A stretch of DNA of 64,000 nt from Mycobacterium gastri (GCF_002102175.1 NZ_LQOX01000148.1:1-64000), one strand, 5' to 3'; counted from the stretch's first letter, positions 15,965-24,372 are shown. Numbers and translations are program-made. Notes: generated from the sequence alone by a model not told the origin.

Positions 15965-18451
15965 TCAATGGCGTCTGAGCCGGATGCGCCACCACACCAG
16001 GCCGGCATAGGCCGCCGACAGCGTCGCGAGCATCGCCATGTCGAACAGCCACGCCGGGCGCGAGTGCGTCCAGTGGCTGTCCTCGGGACTGTACGAGCCG
16101 GGCACCAGCTCGCGCAGGTTGACCGTTGCCGCCGACGCCGCATAACCCCACCGCGCGGGGACCGCCCACGACAACTGGTCCAGGAAGATCCGGTTGGTCA
16201 CCGGGACCAGGCCGCCGGCGAGTACCAGCTGCAGCATCAGCGATACCACCAGCAACGGCATGATCTGCTCACTGGACCGGGCGAGCGACGACAGCAGCAA
16301 GCCCAGAATCGCGCAGGCCACACAGGTGGCAGCGACCGTGGTGAACAGCTCGAAGCTGGGGTTGCCGAGCAGCACCGCCTGCTGGGTCGGTACGCCCTTG
16401 CCCAGGAGCACGACCCCGGTCGTGATCGCCGCTTGAGTGATGGCGAACATGGAGAACACCGTGACCTTGGCGCCCAGGTAGGCCCTCGTCGACAACCCCA
16501 CGGCCTGCTCGCGACGGAAGATGGCGCGCTCGCCGATGAGATCGCGGATGGTCAGTGCGGTACCCATGAAGACCGCGGCGATGGACAGCAGTGTCAGAAT
16601 TTGTGCGGCCTCGTCGGGAGTCTGGCTGGTCGGCTGGGCCATGCCGAACCCGGTGTCGCCCGGGACCGTCAGCGACAGCGCACCCAGGACGAACGGCAAC
16701 GCCGCCAGGAAGGTGAAGTAGGCCCAGTCGGCTACGACCAGCCGAACCTGTCGGCGCGCGATCGTGGAGAACTGGCGGCGCACGCTGGTGTGCGCCGGTG
16801 CGCCAAGGTCCGTGGGCGTCTCGGGCTGTGCCGGTGCGGGGGGCTGGTTGCGGGCCAGAAAGCGCCGGTTGGCCTCGTCGGGATCGGCGCCGACCTTCGC
16901 GAAAATCTGGGCCCAGTTGGTGGTGCCCATCGCCTGGCCGATCTGGTCGGGCGGACCCAGGAACGCGGTCTTACCCCCGGGCGCCATCAGCAGCACCTGA
17001 TCACAGACATCGAGGTAGGTCAGCGAGTGGGTGACCACCAACACCACCCGGCCGGCGTCGGCGAGTTGCCGCAGCATCGTCATCACCTGCAGGTCTAGCG
17101 CCGGGTCCAGGCCCGAGGTCGGCTCGTCCAGGATCAGCAGCGACGGGCCGGTGAGCAGTTCCAGGGCCACCGAGGCGCGTTTGCGCTGGCCGCCGGACAG
17201 CTTGTCAACGCGGGTGTCGGCGTGCTCGGTGAGCCGCAGCTCCTCGAGCACGCCGGCGACCACCTGCGCGCGATCCTGCTTGCTGGTGTCGGGTGGCAGC
17301 CGGAGCTCGGCGGCATAGCCGAGCGCCTGGTTGATGGTCAGTTGCCGGTGCACCACGTCGTCTTGGGGGACCATCCCGATCCGGCTGCGCAACGATGCGT
17401 ATTCGGTGTGGATGTTGTGGCCTTCGAAGGTCACCGTGCCCGAGGTGGGGCTGGCGTAGCCGGCGATCAGCCGCGACAGCGTGGTCTTGCCGGCGCCGGA
17501 GCCGCCGATGACGGCGGTCAGCGTGCCGGGCCGCGCGGTCAGCGACACGTTGTCGAGCAGCGCGTTGCCGTTGAAGCGGTAGCCGACCGCGTTGACCTCC
17601 AGGCCGCCGGTGGAGGCCGCGGCTTCGGTGCGAGGGACCAGGGTGCCCCCGGTGAACGCCAGGTCGACGTTGCCGATGGTGACCACGTCGCCTTCGCGAA
17701 GGATCGCCGAGCCGACCCGGATCCCGTTGACGAACGTCCCGTTGATGCTGTGCGCGTCGTTGATCTCGGTGCCCACCGGCGTCGGGGTCAAGAATGCGTG
17801 GTGGCGTGATGCCAGCACGTCGGCGATGACGATGTCGTTGTCGAGCGCCCGGCCGATCCAGGTGATGCCCGCGCCGGGCGGCGCGGGACCGGAGCCGGCG
17901 CCCAAGTTGCGCGTCGTGGTGTCGTGGGCCGGCTCCGGGGGCGGCGGGGACACCGGTATGACGGTGGTGCGCCGGGCCTCCGGGTAGCCGGGGTAGCCGG
18001 GATAGCCGGGGTAGTCGGGTCGCCCGGGTGCCGGCGGCGCGGCTCCCGGGGGCTGTGCGGGCGGCCGGCGCTGCTGCTCGGTGCCGCCGGGCGCACCCCC
18101 GGGCGGCGGGGAGCCGGTCTGCGGTAGCAGCCCGATGATGCCCCGGTGATGCCCGACCTCGAAGCTGATGCGTGGCCCGTCGGGCCTGCCGAGGTGGACG
18201 ATCAGGCCGTCTCGGATGTCCACCAGCGGCACCCGGCGTCCGTCGACGAACATCCCGGTCCGCGAATTGTCGATGGCGATCCAGTTGCCCTGCTCGAAGC
18301 GCACCACCACGTGCGCCTGGGCAACCAGCGGGTGCGCGACGCGCAGGTCGGCACGCAGGTCACTGCCCACGATCGCGTCAGCGCCCGGTGCGAAGCTGCG
18401 CTGCGACCGGTCCGACCGAACTGTCAGCACGGGCCGCTGAGCTCGGGTCAT
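15965..18451 (-). CDS. FHA-ABC transporter, downstream paralogue (Rv1747-like)
   Basis: 828 residues. Order: FHA1 (about 8-95), a disordered linker with GYP repeats (near 146-160), FHA2 (about 200-275), an ABC ATPase (Walker A GGSGAGKTT, signature LSGGQRKR, Walker B LLILDEPTSGLD), and a C-terminal ABC-2 permease with about six helices. It is a half-transporter exporting an unknown substrate. In Mtb, Rv1747 is controlled by PknF phosphorylation, but no kinase gene is beside it here. FHA2 keeps GRALDND, SRHH and NGTFVNG. FHA1 has lost the key residues (GSD for GRD, AQAH for SRAH, TG for NG), so it should not bind phosphothreonine. It lies 24 bases after its paralogue and is therefore probably co-transcribed. 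Confidence 0.9.
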   Translation of the reverse strand: MTRAQRPVLTVRSDRSQRSFAPGADAIVGSDLRADLRVAHPLVAQAHVVVRFEQGNWIAIDNSRTGMFVDGRRVPLVDIRDGLIVHLGRPDGPRISFEVGHHRGIIGLLPQTGSPPPGGAPGGTEQQRRPPAQPPGAAPPAPGRPDYPGYPGYPGYPEARRTTVIPVSPPPPEPAHDTTTRNLGAGSGPAPPGAGITWIGRALDNDIVIADVLASRHHAFLTPTPVGTEINDAHSINGTFVNGIRVGSAILREGDVVTIGNVDLAFTGGTLVPRTEAAASTGGLEVNAVGYRFNGNALLDNVSLTARPGTLTAVIGGSGAGKTTLSRLIAGYASPTSGTVTFEGHNIHTEYASLRSRIGMVPQDDVVHRQLTINQALGYAAELRLPPDTSKQDRAQVVAGVLEELRLTEHADTRVDKLSGGQRKRASVALELLTGPSLLILDEPTSGLDPALDLQVMTMLRQLADAGRVVLVVTHSLTYLDVCDQVLLMAPGGKTAFLGPPDQIGQAMGTTNWAQIFAKVGADPDEANRRFLARNQPPAPAQPETPTDLGAPAHTSVRRQFSTIARRQVRLVVADWAYFTFLAALPFVLGALSLTVPGDTGFGMAQPTSQTPDEAAQILTLLSIAAVFMGTALTIRDLIGERAIFRREQAVGLSTRAYLGAKVTVFSMFAITQAAITTGVVLLGKGVPTQQAVLLGNPSFELFTTVAATCVACAILGLLLSSLARSSEQIMPLLVVSLMLQLVLAGGLVPVTNRIFLDQLSWAVPARWGYAASAATVNLRELVPGSYSPEDSHWTHSRPAWLFDMAMLATLSAAYAGLVWWRIRLRRH

Positions 18452-18475
18452 TGTTTCACCCTAGTTGCGCCCGAT

Positions 18476-21094
18476 TCAGCGCCGCCGGAGCCGAATCTTC
18501 CACCACACGATGGTGGTATAGGCAATGGACACCACCGCGAGCATGGCCATGTCGAACAGCCACGCGCTCGCCTTGTGGTCCCAGTGTTGGTCTTTCGGAT
18601 CGGTCGGGCCTGGCACCAGCCGGTGGGTGTCGATCGTCGACGCCGACGCCGCATAGCCCCAGCGGGCGGGCGTGGCCCAAGACAACTGGTCGAGCAGGAT
18701 CCGGTCGGTCACCCAGATCATGCCGCCGGAGAACACCAGCTGGGACATGATGGAGAACACCAGCATCGGCATGACCTGGTCCTGTGATTGAGCCAGCGCC
18801 GACAATGCCATGCCCAGCAGCGCCGAAGCCACACAGGTCGCGGCCACGGTGACGAACAGCTCGAATCTGACGTCTCCCAGCAGCACCGCGTCGGAAAGCG
18901 GCTTGCCCCAGCCGACCACCGCGATCGTGGTGGCAATCGCCCCCTGCCCGATCGCAAACGCGCAGAACACCACGATCTTGGCGGCCAGATAGGCCGCGGT
19001 CGATAAGCCGACCGCCTGCTCGCGACGGAAGATGGCACGCTCGCCGATGAGGTCACGGATCGTCAACGCGGTGCCCATGAACACCGCGCCGACGTTGAGC
19101 ATCACCAGAATCTGGTCCGGCTGGGCGGGATTGTTGCCCATCGGATCCGACATGCCGAATCCTGTTTTGCCGCGAACGGTGAGGCTCAGCACCCCGATAA
19201 GGAACGGCAGCAACGCCAGGAACACCGTGTAGCCGCGGTCGGAAACAACCAAGCGCACCTGGCGGCGGGCGACGGTGGAGAACTGGCGAAGCACGTCGGT
19301 GTGCACCGGTTCGCCCAGGTCGGCGGCGGGACTGGCCTGCGACGGAAACGCCGGCTGGGCCTGCTTGGCGGCCAGGAAGCGGCGGTTGGCCTCGTCGGGG
19401 TCGGCGCCGACTTTGGCGAAAATGTCGGCCCAGTTGGTGGTTCCCATGGCGTGGCCGATCTGGTCGGGCGGGCCCAGGAACGCCGTCTTGCCGCCCGGTG
19501 CCACCAACAGCAGCTGATCGCAAACGTCCAGGTAGGACACGGAGTGGGTGACCACCAGCACGACGCGGCCGGCGTCGGCGAGTTGCCGCAGCATCATCAT
19601 CACCTGCCGGTCCAACGCCGGGTCCAGACCCGTCGTCGGCTCGTCCAGAATCAGCAGCGACGGCCCGGTGAGCAGCTCCAGCGCCACCGAGGCTCGCTTG
19701 CGCTGTCCGCCGGACAGTTTGTCCACCCGCGTGTCGGCGTGTTTGGTCAGCTCGAGTTCCTCCAGGACCTGGGCGACCACTTGGTCGCGGTCGGCTTTGC
19801 TGGTGTCGGGCGGCAGCCGCAGTTCGGCGGCGTAACCGAGGGCCTGGTTGACGGTCAGCTGCCGGTGCACCACGTCGTCTTGGGGGACCATCCCGATCCG
19901 GCTGCGCATGGACGCGTACTCGGTGTGGATGTTGTGGCCCTCGAAGGTCACCGTTCCCGAGCTGGGGCTGGTGTACCCGGCGATCAGCCGCGACAGCGTG
20001 GTCTTGCCGGCGCCGGAGCCGCCGATGATGGCCGTCAGGGTGCCGGGCCGCGCGGTCAGCGAGATCTGGTCGAGCAGTTGTTTGCCGTCGATGGAGAAGC
20101 AGACCGACTTGACCTCCAGGCCGCCGGTGCGGGTGGCCGCTTCCGTGCGGCGCATCAGCGTGCCCCCGGTGAATACCAGGTCGACGTTGCCGATGGTGAC
20201 GATGTCGCCGTCGCTCAAGATCGCGGACCCGACCCTGACCCCGTTGACGAATGTCCCGTTGACGCTGTGGGCGTCGCGGATTTCGGTGCCCAGCGGTGTC
20301 ATGGTCAGGAATGCGTGGTGACGCGACGCCAGAACGTCCTGAATGACGACGTCGTTGTCGGTGGCACGGCCGATAGTGACCGAGCCGGCAGGCATTTCGT
20401 TGGATCCGGTCCGCGGCAACAGCGCATGGATCATCTTGGTCGCCAGGTTCGCCACCTCCGGCGGCTTGGCGGCGCCGGGCTGCATCGGCGTGGGTGGCGC
20501 CGGGCGCGGCGCGGCCGGCGCATAGTTCGACGGCTGCCGCGGCGGCCCCGGGGCAAACCCGGACTGCCGGGACGCCAAGCTGCTGGGGTACATCGGTTGC
20601 GCCGATTTCGCCGGCGGCGGGCCGGGATGCGGTCGCGCCGACGGCGGCGCGGTCCAATTCGACTGGCGCCCGGGCAGGGACGGCCCCGGGTGGCCAGCAG
20701 CCTGAGCCGGCGGCGGCCACGGCGACGACTGGGCGCCCAGTCGCATCGACTCGGTTTGCGGCGGCCGGCCGGCCATCCCCAGGTGCCGGCCGACCTCAAA
20801 GGTGAGCAACGGCCCGTCGGGATTTCCGATGTTGACGCTCTGGCCGTCGTGGATGTCGACCATCGGCACCCGCCGGCCATTGCAGAAGGTCCCGTTCAGC
20901 GAATTGTTGTCGATCGCCAGCCACCGGCCCTGATCAAACCGCAGCAGCAGATGTGCCCGGGAGATCAACGGATGCGTGATACGCATGTCGGCGCGCAAGT
21001 CACGGCCGATTACCACGTCATGGCCGGCGGCGAACGTGCGTGCTGACCCGTCGTAGCGAACGGTCAGCGCTGGCGGCGGAGCAGGGTGGGGCAT
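18476..21094 (-). CDS. FHA-ABC transporter, upstream paralogue (Rv1747-like)
   Basis: 872 residues from ATG 21094 (MPHPAPPPALTVRYDG, matching the Rv1747 start); the longer upstream frame has no family support. It has the same FHA-linker-FHA-ATPase-permease order as the next gene. Both FHA domains are intact: FHA1 GRDLRAD (R31), SRAH (45-48) and NG (67-68); FHA2 GRATDND, SRHH and NGTF. The proline- and alanine-rich linker (about residues 110-225) contains several Thr residues that could be Ser/Thr-kinase sites. ATPase motifs are GGSGAGKTT, LSGGQRKR and LLILDEPTTGLD. The two copies are closely similar in the ATPase and permease and differ most in FHA1 and linker, as expected of a duplication followed by specialisation. 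It is divergent from the RiPP cluster across 274 bases. Confidence 0.9.
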   Translation of the reverse strand: MPHPAPPPALTVRYDGSARTFAAGHDVVIGRDLRADMRITHPLISRAHLLLRFDQGRWLAIDNNSLNGTFCNGRRVPMVDIHDGQSVNIGNPDGPLLTFEVGRHLGMAGRPPQTESMRLGAQSSPWPPPAQAAGHPGPSLPGRQSNWTAPPSARPHPGPPPAKSAQPMYPSSLASRQSGFAPGPPRQPSNYAPAAPRPAPPTPMQPGAAKPPEVANLATKMIHALLPRTGSNEMPAGSVTIGRATDNDVVIQDVLASRHHAFLTMTPLGTEIRDAHSVNGTFVNGVRVGSAILSDGDIVTIGNVDLVFTGGTLMRRTEAATRTGGLEVKSVCFSIDGKQLLDQISLTARPGTLTAIIGGSGAGKTTLSRLIAGYTSPSSGTVTFEGHNIHTEYASMRSRIGMVPQDDVVHRQLTVNQALGYAAELRLPPDTSKADRDQVVAQVLEELELTKHADTRVDKLSGGQRKRASVALELLTGPSLLILDEPTTGLDPALDRQVMMMLRQLADAGRVVLVVTHSVSYLDVCDQLLLVAPGGKTAFLGPPDQIGHAMGTTNWADIFAKVGADPDEANRRFLAAKQAQPAFPSQASPAADLGEPVHTDVLRQFSTVARRQVRLVVSDRGYTVFLALLPFLIGVLSLTVRGKTGFGMSDPMGNNPAQPDQILVMLNVGAVFMGTALTIRDLIGERAIFRREQAVGLSTAAYLAAKIVVFCAFAIGQGAIATTIAVVGWGKPLSDAVLLGDVRFELFVTVAATCVASALLGMALSALAQSQDQVMPMLVFSIMSQLVFSGGMIWVTDRILLDQLSWATPARWGYAASASTIDTHRLVPGPTDPKDQHWDHKASAWLFDMAMLAVVSIAYTTIVWWKIRLRRR

Positions 21095-21303
21095 CGATCC
21101 AACTGTATCTAAGGCCAAGGTTAATGCTGTTCCGCGGCGCAACAGCCGCGCGGCGAGTTGCGCGTGCTCCGGTGGCCAGTCGGCTGCCTTCTTGCCAGAG
21201 TAACCACACCGCCGTGCCACCGAGCGCCGCCAAGGAACGGAGCGCAGCCGGAGCGCAGGCATTCGATAGCCGTCCGCTACTATTGCCCGCCGTTACAATT
21301 GCA

Positions 21304-21309
21304 TATGAT
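21304..21309 (+). promoter_or_regulatory. Candidate -10 of the peptide/YcaO/TfuA transcript
   Basis: TATGAT, near-consensus, about 60 bases before the peptide ATG. TTGCCC ends 15 bases upstream as a weak -35. The expected leader of about 50 bases includes the strong ribosome site. Confidence 0.5.
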
Positions 21310-21354
21310 AAGTAACGGCCACGAAGCGCGGCGGGTAACCGCTCGTCCCCACGG

Positions 21355-21366
21355 AAGGAGGTGATC
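21355..21366 (+). promoter_or_regulatory. Exceptional ribosome-binding site of the peptide gene
   Basis: AAGGAGGTGATC is a 12-base perfect complement of the conserved 16S rRNA 3' end (anti-Shine-Dalgarno). The AGGAGG core ends 7 bases before ATG 21369, the optimal spacing. This strongly supports translation of the otherwise overlooked 29-codon frame. Confidence 0.9.
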
Positions 21367-21368
21367 AC

Positions 21369-21458
21369 ATGGCCCACGAACTTCTGTTCATCGAAGACGA
21401 AGCAACGTACCGGCTCCACTACGTTTGCTACTGGTTCAACGCGGAGACTATCGACTGA
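21369..21458 (+). CDS. Candidate RiPP precursor peptide, 29 residues
   Basis: Small gene in the right position and orientation to be the substrate of the YcaO-TfuA pair. N-terminal part MAHELLFIEDEAT is acidic (four Glu/Asp). C-terminal part YRLHYVCYWFNAETID is rich in aromatic residues (three Tyr, one Trp, one Phe) with one Cys and one His. There is no Gly-Gly, signal peptide or membrane helix. A leader/core border cannot be fixed; the acidic stretch may be recognition sequence and the aromatic stretch the modified core. Evidence for being a gene is the near-perfect ribosome site, the promoter-like element upstream and the enzymes downstream. It resembles no classical thiazole/oxazole precursor, because it has only one Cys and one Thr in the second half. 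Expression and modification are inferred. Confidence 0.75.
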   Translation: MAHELLFIEDEATYRLHYVCYWFNAETID

Positions 21459-21475
21459 AGAGGCATGCAGTCCGT

Positions 21476-21529
21476 GGAGACGGCGCTGGCGGGGGTTTGT
21501 CAGGCAATGAACCCCCACCAGCGGTCTCC
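21476..21529 (+). terminator. Strong hairpin between peptide gene and ycaO
   Basis: Arms pair in three blocks: GGAGAC (21476-21481) with GTCTCC (21524-21529), GCTGG (21485-21489) with CCAGC (21518-21522), and GGGGGTT (21491-21497) with AACCCCC (21510-21516), with a 12-base loop. No U run follows, so it is more likely an attenuator or an mRNA-stabilising 3' end that raises the peptide-to-enzyme ratio than a full terminator. Confidence 0.75.
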
Positions 21530-21615
21530 AACGTTTCCCGTGTCAGGTAGAGCTGCATCGGCCGCCGACAGCTACCGCAAATCTGTGCAATCCCCGCAAC
21601 GTGAGGACTGAGTCC

Positions 21616-22866
21616 ATGTCTGAATCTTGCGCCGCGGCCACCGCCGTGTTCGCGGGCCCGGATTGGTCGCGGTGGCCAACCCGGGTGCTGGGCCATAACG
21701 ATCCCACCTCCATCGCCCATCGGAGGGGGACCTATCGCATCATCTCTCCCGAGCAGACGTGGCAGGCAGTGCAACCGATGCTGGAATCGGCGGGCATCAC
21801 CCGCGTCGCCGACCTCACCTGGCTCGATGATCTCGGCATTCCCACCGTTCAGGCGGTGCGCCCCGCCTCGCTGACACTGTCGGTCAGTCAGGGCAAGGCC
21901 GCCACCTACCGCGCCGCCCAAGTTTCTGCGGTCATGGAATCGCTGGAAACCTGGCACGCCGAAAACGTCACGCCCGACCTGTTTTCCATGACCACGAGGG
22001 ACATCGCGGCCGCACTGACCTACGATCCCGCCCAGCTGCTCCGGTCGGCCCGAAGTATCTACCATCCGGGCGCCAAGCTCGACTGGATGGCCGCGACGAC
22101 GCTGTTGACCGGCCGCCAAACCTGGGTGCCGTGGGAGGCGGTGCTGGTGAACGCGGCGGTCGACAACCGCTGGGACCCGCCGATGTTCTCGATGGACACC
22201 ACGGGGTTGGCCTCGGGCAACAGCTACTGGGAGGCCGGCTTGCATGCCCTCTACGAGGTCATGGAACGCCACGCCATGGCCGCCGGCGAGCCGGGAAGCA
22301 CACTGTTCGAGGTGCCTGTCGACGATGTCGCCGACTCCGACTGTGCCGAATTGGTCGACATGATTTGCCGGGCCGGGAGCGAACTGAAGATAGCGCGGAC
22401 CGACACGTGGGACGGTTTCCCTTGCTTCACTGCCGAGATCTGTTCGCCCATGCTGGGGGTGCCGTTCAGCGGCTTCGGTTTGCACCACGATCCCAACGTG
22501 GCCTTGTCCCGGGCGATCACCGAAGCCGCGCAATCGCGGCTGACGGCGATCAGCGGAGCTCGCGAGGATCTGTCACCGGCGTTGTACCACCGCTTCGCCC
22601 GCGTGCACGCCTACGGCCCGTTGCGGCCAACCATGCGGCACTTGCCCACCGCCGAAACCACATCGTGGCAGGTTCCCGACACCGGTTCGCTGAGTGACCT
22701 GTTGACCTCGGCGGCAACGGCGGTGGCCGTCCGGTCGGGCACCGAGCCGCTGGCGGTCGTGTGCGATCTGGCCGGCAGCTGCGTTCCGGTGGTGAAGGTC
22801 ATCGCGCCCGGCCTGACGGCCTCACACGGTTCTCCGATGCGTACTCCTTTGCAGGAGTTGGCATGA
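21616..22866 (+). CDS. YcaO-domain ATP-dependent peptide backbone-modifying enzyme
   Basis: 416 residues from ATG 21616. YcaO enzymes use ATP to activate peptide amide bonds; partners decide whether azolines, amidines or thioamides result. Canonical ATP/Mg motifs are complete: SQGKAATYRAAQVSAVMES (from S91, with metal-binding E108 and E111), GLASGNSYWEAGLHALYEVM near 196-215, and GLHHDPNVALSRAITEAAQS near 292-311, ending SRLTAISGAREDL. It lacks the proline-rich C-terminus of azoline-forming cyclodehydratases and has no E1-like or ocin-ThiF partner. That, with the TfuA gene overlapping its stop (ATGA), places it in the TfuA-associated YcaO class, whose characterised members form thioamides. 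The chemistry here is an inference. A GTG 15 bases upstream is the alternative start. Confidence 0.9.
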   Translation: MSESCAAATAVFAGPDWSRWPTRVLGHNDPTSIAHRRGTYRIISPEQTWQAVQPMLESAGITRVADLTWLDDLGIPTVQAVRPASLTLSVSQGKAATYRAAQVSAVMESLETWHAENVTPDLFSMTTRDIAAALTYDPAQLLRSARSIYHPGAKLDWMAATTLLTGRQTWVPWEAVLVNAAVDNRWDPPMFSMDTTGLASGNSYWEAGLHALYEVMERHAMAAGEPGSTLFEVPVDDVADSDCAELVDMICRAGSELKIARTDTWDGFPCFTAEICSPMLGVPFSGFGLHHDPNVALSRAITEAAQSRLTAISGAREDLSPALYHRFARVHAYGPLRPTMRHLPTAETTSWQVPDTGSLSDLLTSAATAVAVRSGTEPLAVVCDLAGSCVPVVKVIAPGLTASHGSPMRTPLQELA

Positions 22867-24317
22867 CGGCTGCCGGCCGGATCGTGGTGACGGCAGGGCC
22901 CACCATCGGCGTTGACGATATTCGCGCGGTCGTGCCCAATGCCGAAGTGGTGCCTCCGATTTCGTTCGGCGACGCGCTGGGCTACGGGCTGGAGCCCGGC
23001 GACACGCTGTTGATTGTCGACGGGTTGTTCTTTCAGCACCCCCCGGTGCGGCACAAAGAACTCCTGACTTTGTTGGAGGCCGGTGTCCGTGTCGTCGGCT
23101 CGTCAAGCATGGGGGCGCTGCGCGCCGCCGAACTTCATCCCTTCGGCATGGAAGGCTACGGCTGGGTATTCGACAGCTACCGCAACGGTCATTTGGAAGC
23201 CGACGACGAAGTCGGCATGGTCCACGGCGAGCCTGAAGACGGCTATCCCGTCTTCGTCGACGCACTGGTCAACATCCGCCAAACGCTGCGACGCGCCGTC
23301 GAGACCGGTTTGCTATCGGCGCAACTAGCCGCAGACATCGTCGAAGCGGCCCGCCGCATGCCTTTCACCGAGCGCAGCTGGGACCGCCTCCTCGCCGCTC
23401 TCGACGTGCCCGAAAGACGTTGCTTGGCAAAGCAATTTCAGGAACTGCGGGTCGACGTCAAACACGCCGACGCGCTACTGGCACTGCGCAACATCACCGA
23501 CGGACACCGTGGCACGGCGACCCGTCCCGGCCCACCGCCAACCATCTGGTCCCAACGTTGGCAACAACGCTGGGCACCACCCGTTCCGGTGGTCATCAGC
23601 ACCGACAGCGGAGCCGACACCACCATCGAGGTCCGCGACACCGACGTCCTGTCCCTGCTGAGCATCTGCGCCACCGACCGCTGGACCTACCTGCCCGCCC
23701 TCGAACAGGTCGCCTCCTGGCACTGGCGCCTGACGCATCCCGGGCACAACGGTGACGTTCGCCACGATGCATCCCGCGCAATCGAGCAGGTTGCTGCCGA
23801 CACCCGGCAACGCGCATTGGAGACCGTCGCCCATCACTACGCCGTAGCCGTCGGACTTGCCGACGAGTCCGGCTTCCCCGAGCCGGTCAGGTCGCAGTGG
23901 TTGACCGCCGACGAGAGCGAAATCCTTTGCGATGACCCGATTGCCGTCTCTGCGCGACTGATCACCCGCACGTTGTTCGTCACCCGGGCCCTTCCGGCAA
24001 TCGAGCACTTTCTCGACCTTTTGCGCGCGGACGAGCGCCTGCCGCGCTGGCGCATTGCGGCGGCCCATGCGCTGGCCAGGCGCGACGAATTAGCCCGTCG
24101 CAAGCCGCATTTGAATCTGCACCGACCCGACCCAAGACAACTCAAGAACCTCTTCGCCAGACGATGGCGCACCGAGGTGGACCGCATCGAACTCGCCCGA
24201 CGCGGCCTGATGAGCGAGGAGGCCTTCTACACCGCCGCCGCCCTGTTTGCTGTCGCCGCCGCCGATGACCGGCTGCCGTCCCTCGAAGTCGGCGCCTTGG
24301 GTCCCGCCTACCCGTAG
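22863..24317 (+). CDS. TfuA-domain protein, YcaO partner, with long C-terminal extension
   Basis: 484 residues. The N-terminal 200 residues are a clear TfuA domain: VTAGPTIGVDDIRAVVP at the start, DGLFFQHPPVRHKE near 52-65, SSSMGALRAAELHPFGMEGY around 81-98, and DDEVGMVHG near 114-122. TfuA proteins accompany YcaO enzymes and are thought to supply sulfur or stimulate the YcaO; the trifolitoxin locus gave the name. The remaining 280 residues are helical-looking and rich in Arg and His, with no motif I recognise. Part resembles a substrate- or YcaO-binding scaffold only by position. The start overlaps the ycaO stop, so the two are translationally coupled. There is no protease or dedicated exporter in the cluster. 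Confidence 0.9.
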   Translation: MTAAGRIVVTAGPTIGVDDIRAVVPNAEVVPPISFGDALGYGLEPGDTLLIVDGLFFQHPPVRHKELLTLLEAGVRVVGSSSMGALRAAELHPFGMEGYGWVFDSYRNGHLEADDEVGMVHGEPEDGYPVFVDALVNIRQTLRRAVETGLLSAQLAADIVEAARRMPFTERSWDRLLAALDVPERRCLAKQFQELRVDVKHADALLALRNITDGHRGTATRPGPPPTIWSQRWQQRWAPPVPVVISTDSGADTTIEVRDTDVLSLLSICATDRWTYLPALEQVASWHWRLTHPGHNGDVRHDASRAIEQVAADTRQRALETVAHHYAVAVGLADESGFPEPVRSQWLTADESEILCDDPIAVSARLITRTLFVTRALPAIEHFLDLLRADERLPRWRIAAAHALARRDELARRKPHLNLHRPDPRQLKNLFARRWRTEVDRIELARRGLMSEEAFYTAAALFAVAAADDRLPSLEVGALGPAYP

Positions 24318-24372
24318 CCGCAGAATTGCGGGCGCACCGCCTCCTTGCATGCCGCATTCGCGGCGTGCATCG

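Noticed and set aside
15965..21094. The two ABC genes as dedicated exporters of the peptide
   Set aside because: They are clear Rv1747-type FHA transporters on the opposite strand with no peptidase domain. Proximity alone is not evidence.
21465..21611. A 48-codon frame after the peptide gene, possible second precursor
   Set aside because: Its only ribosome-like site (AAGAGG) is one base from the ATG, and the frame contains the large hairpin. It is more likely a by-product of the leader sequence, so it is kept only as an alternative in the hairpin finding.
22131..22697. Alternative frame inside ycaO
   Set aside because: It lies wholly within a conserved YcaO coding region; a shadow.
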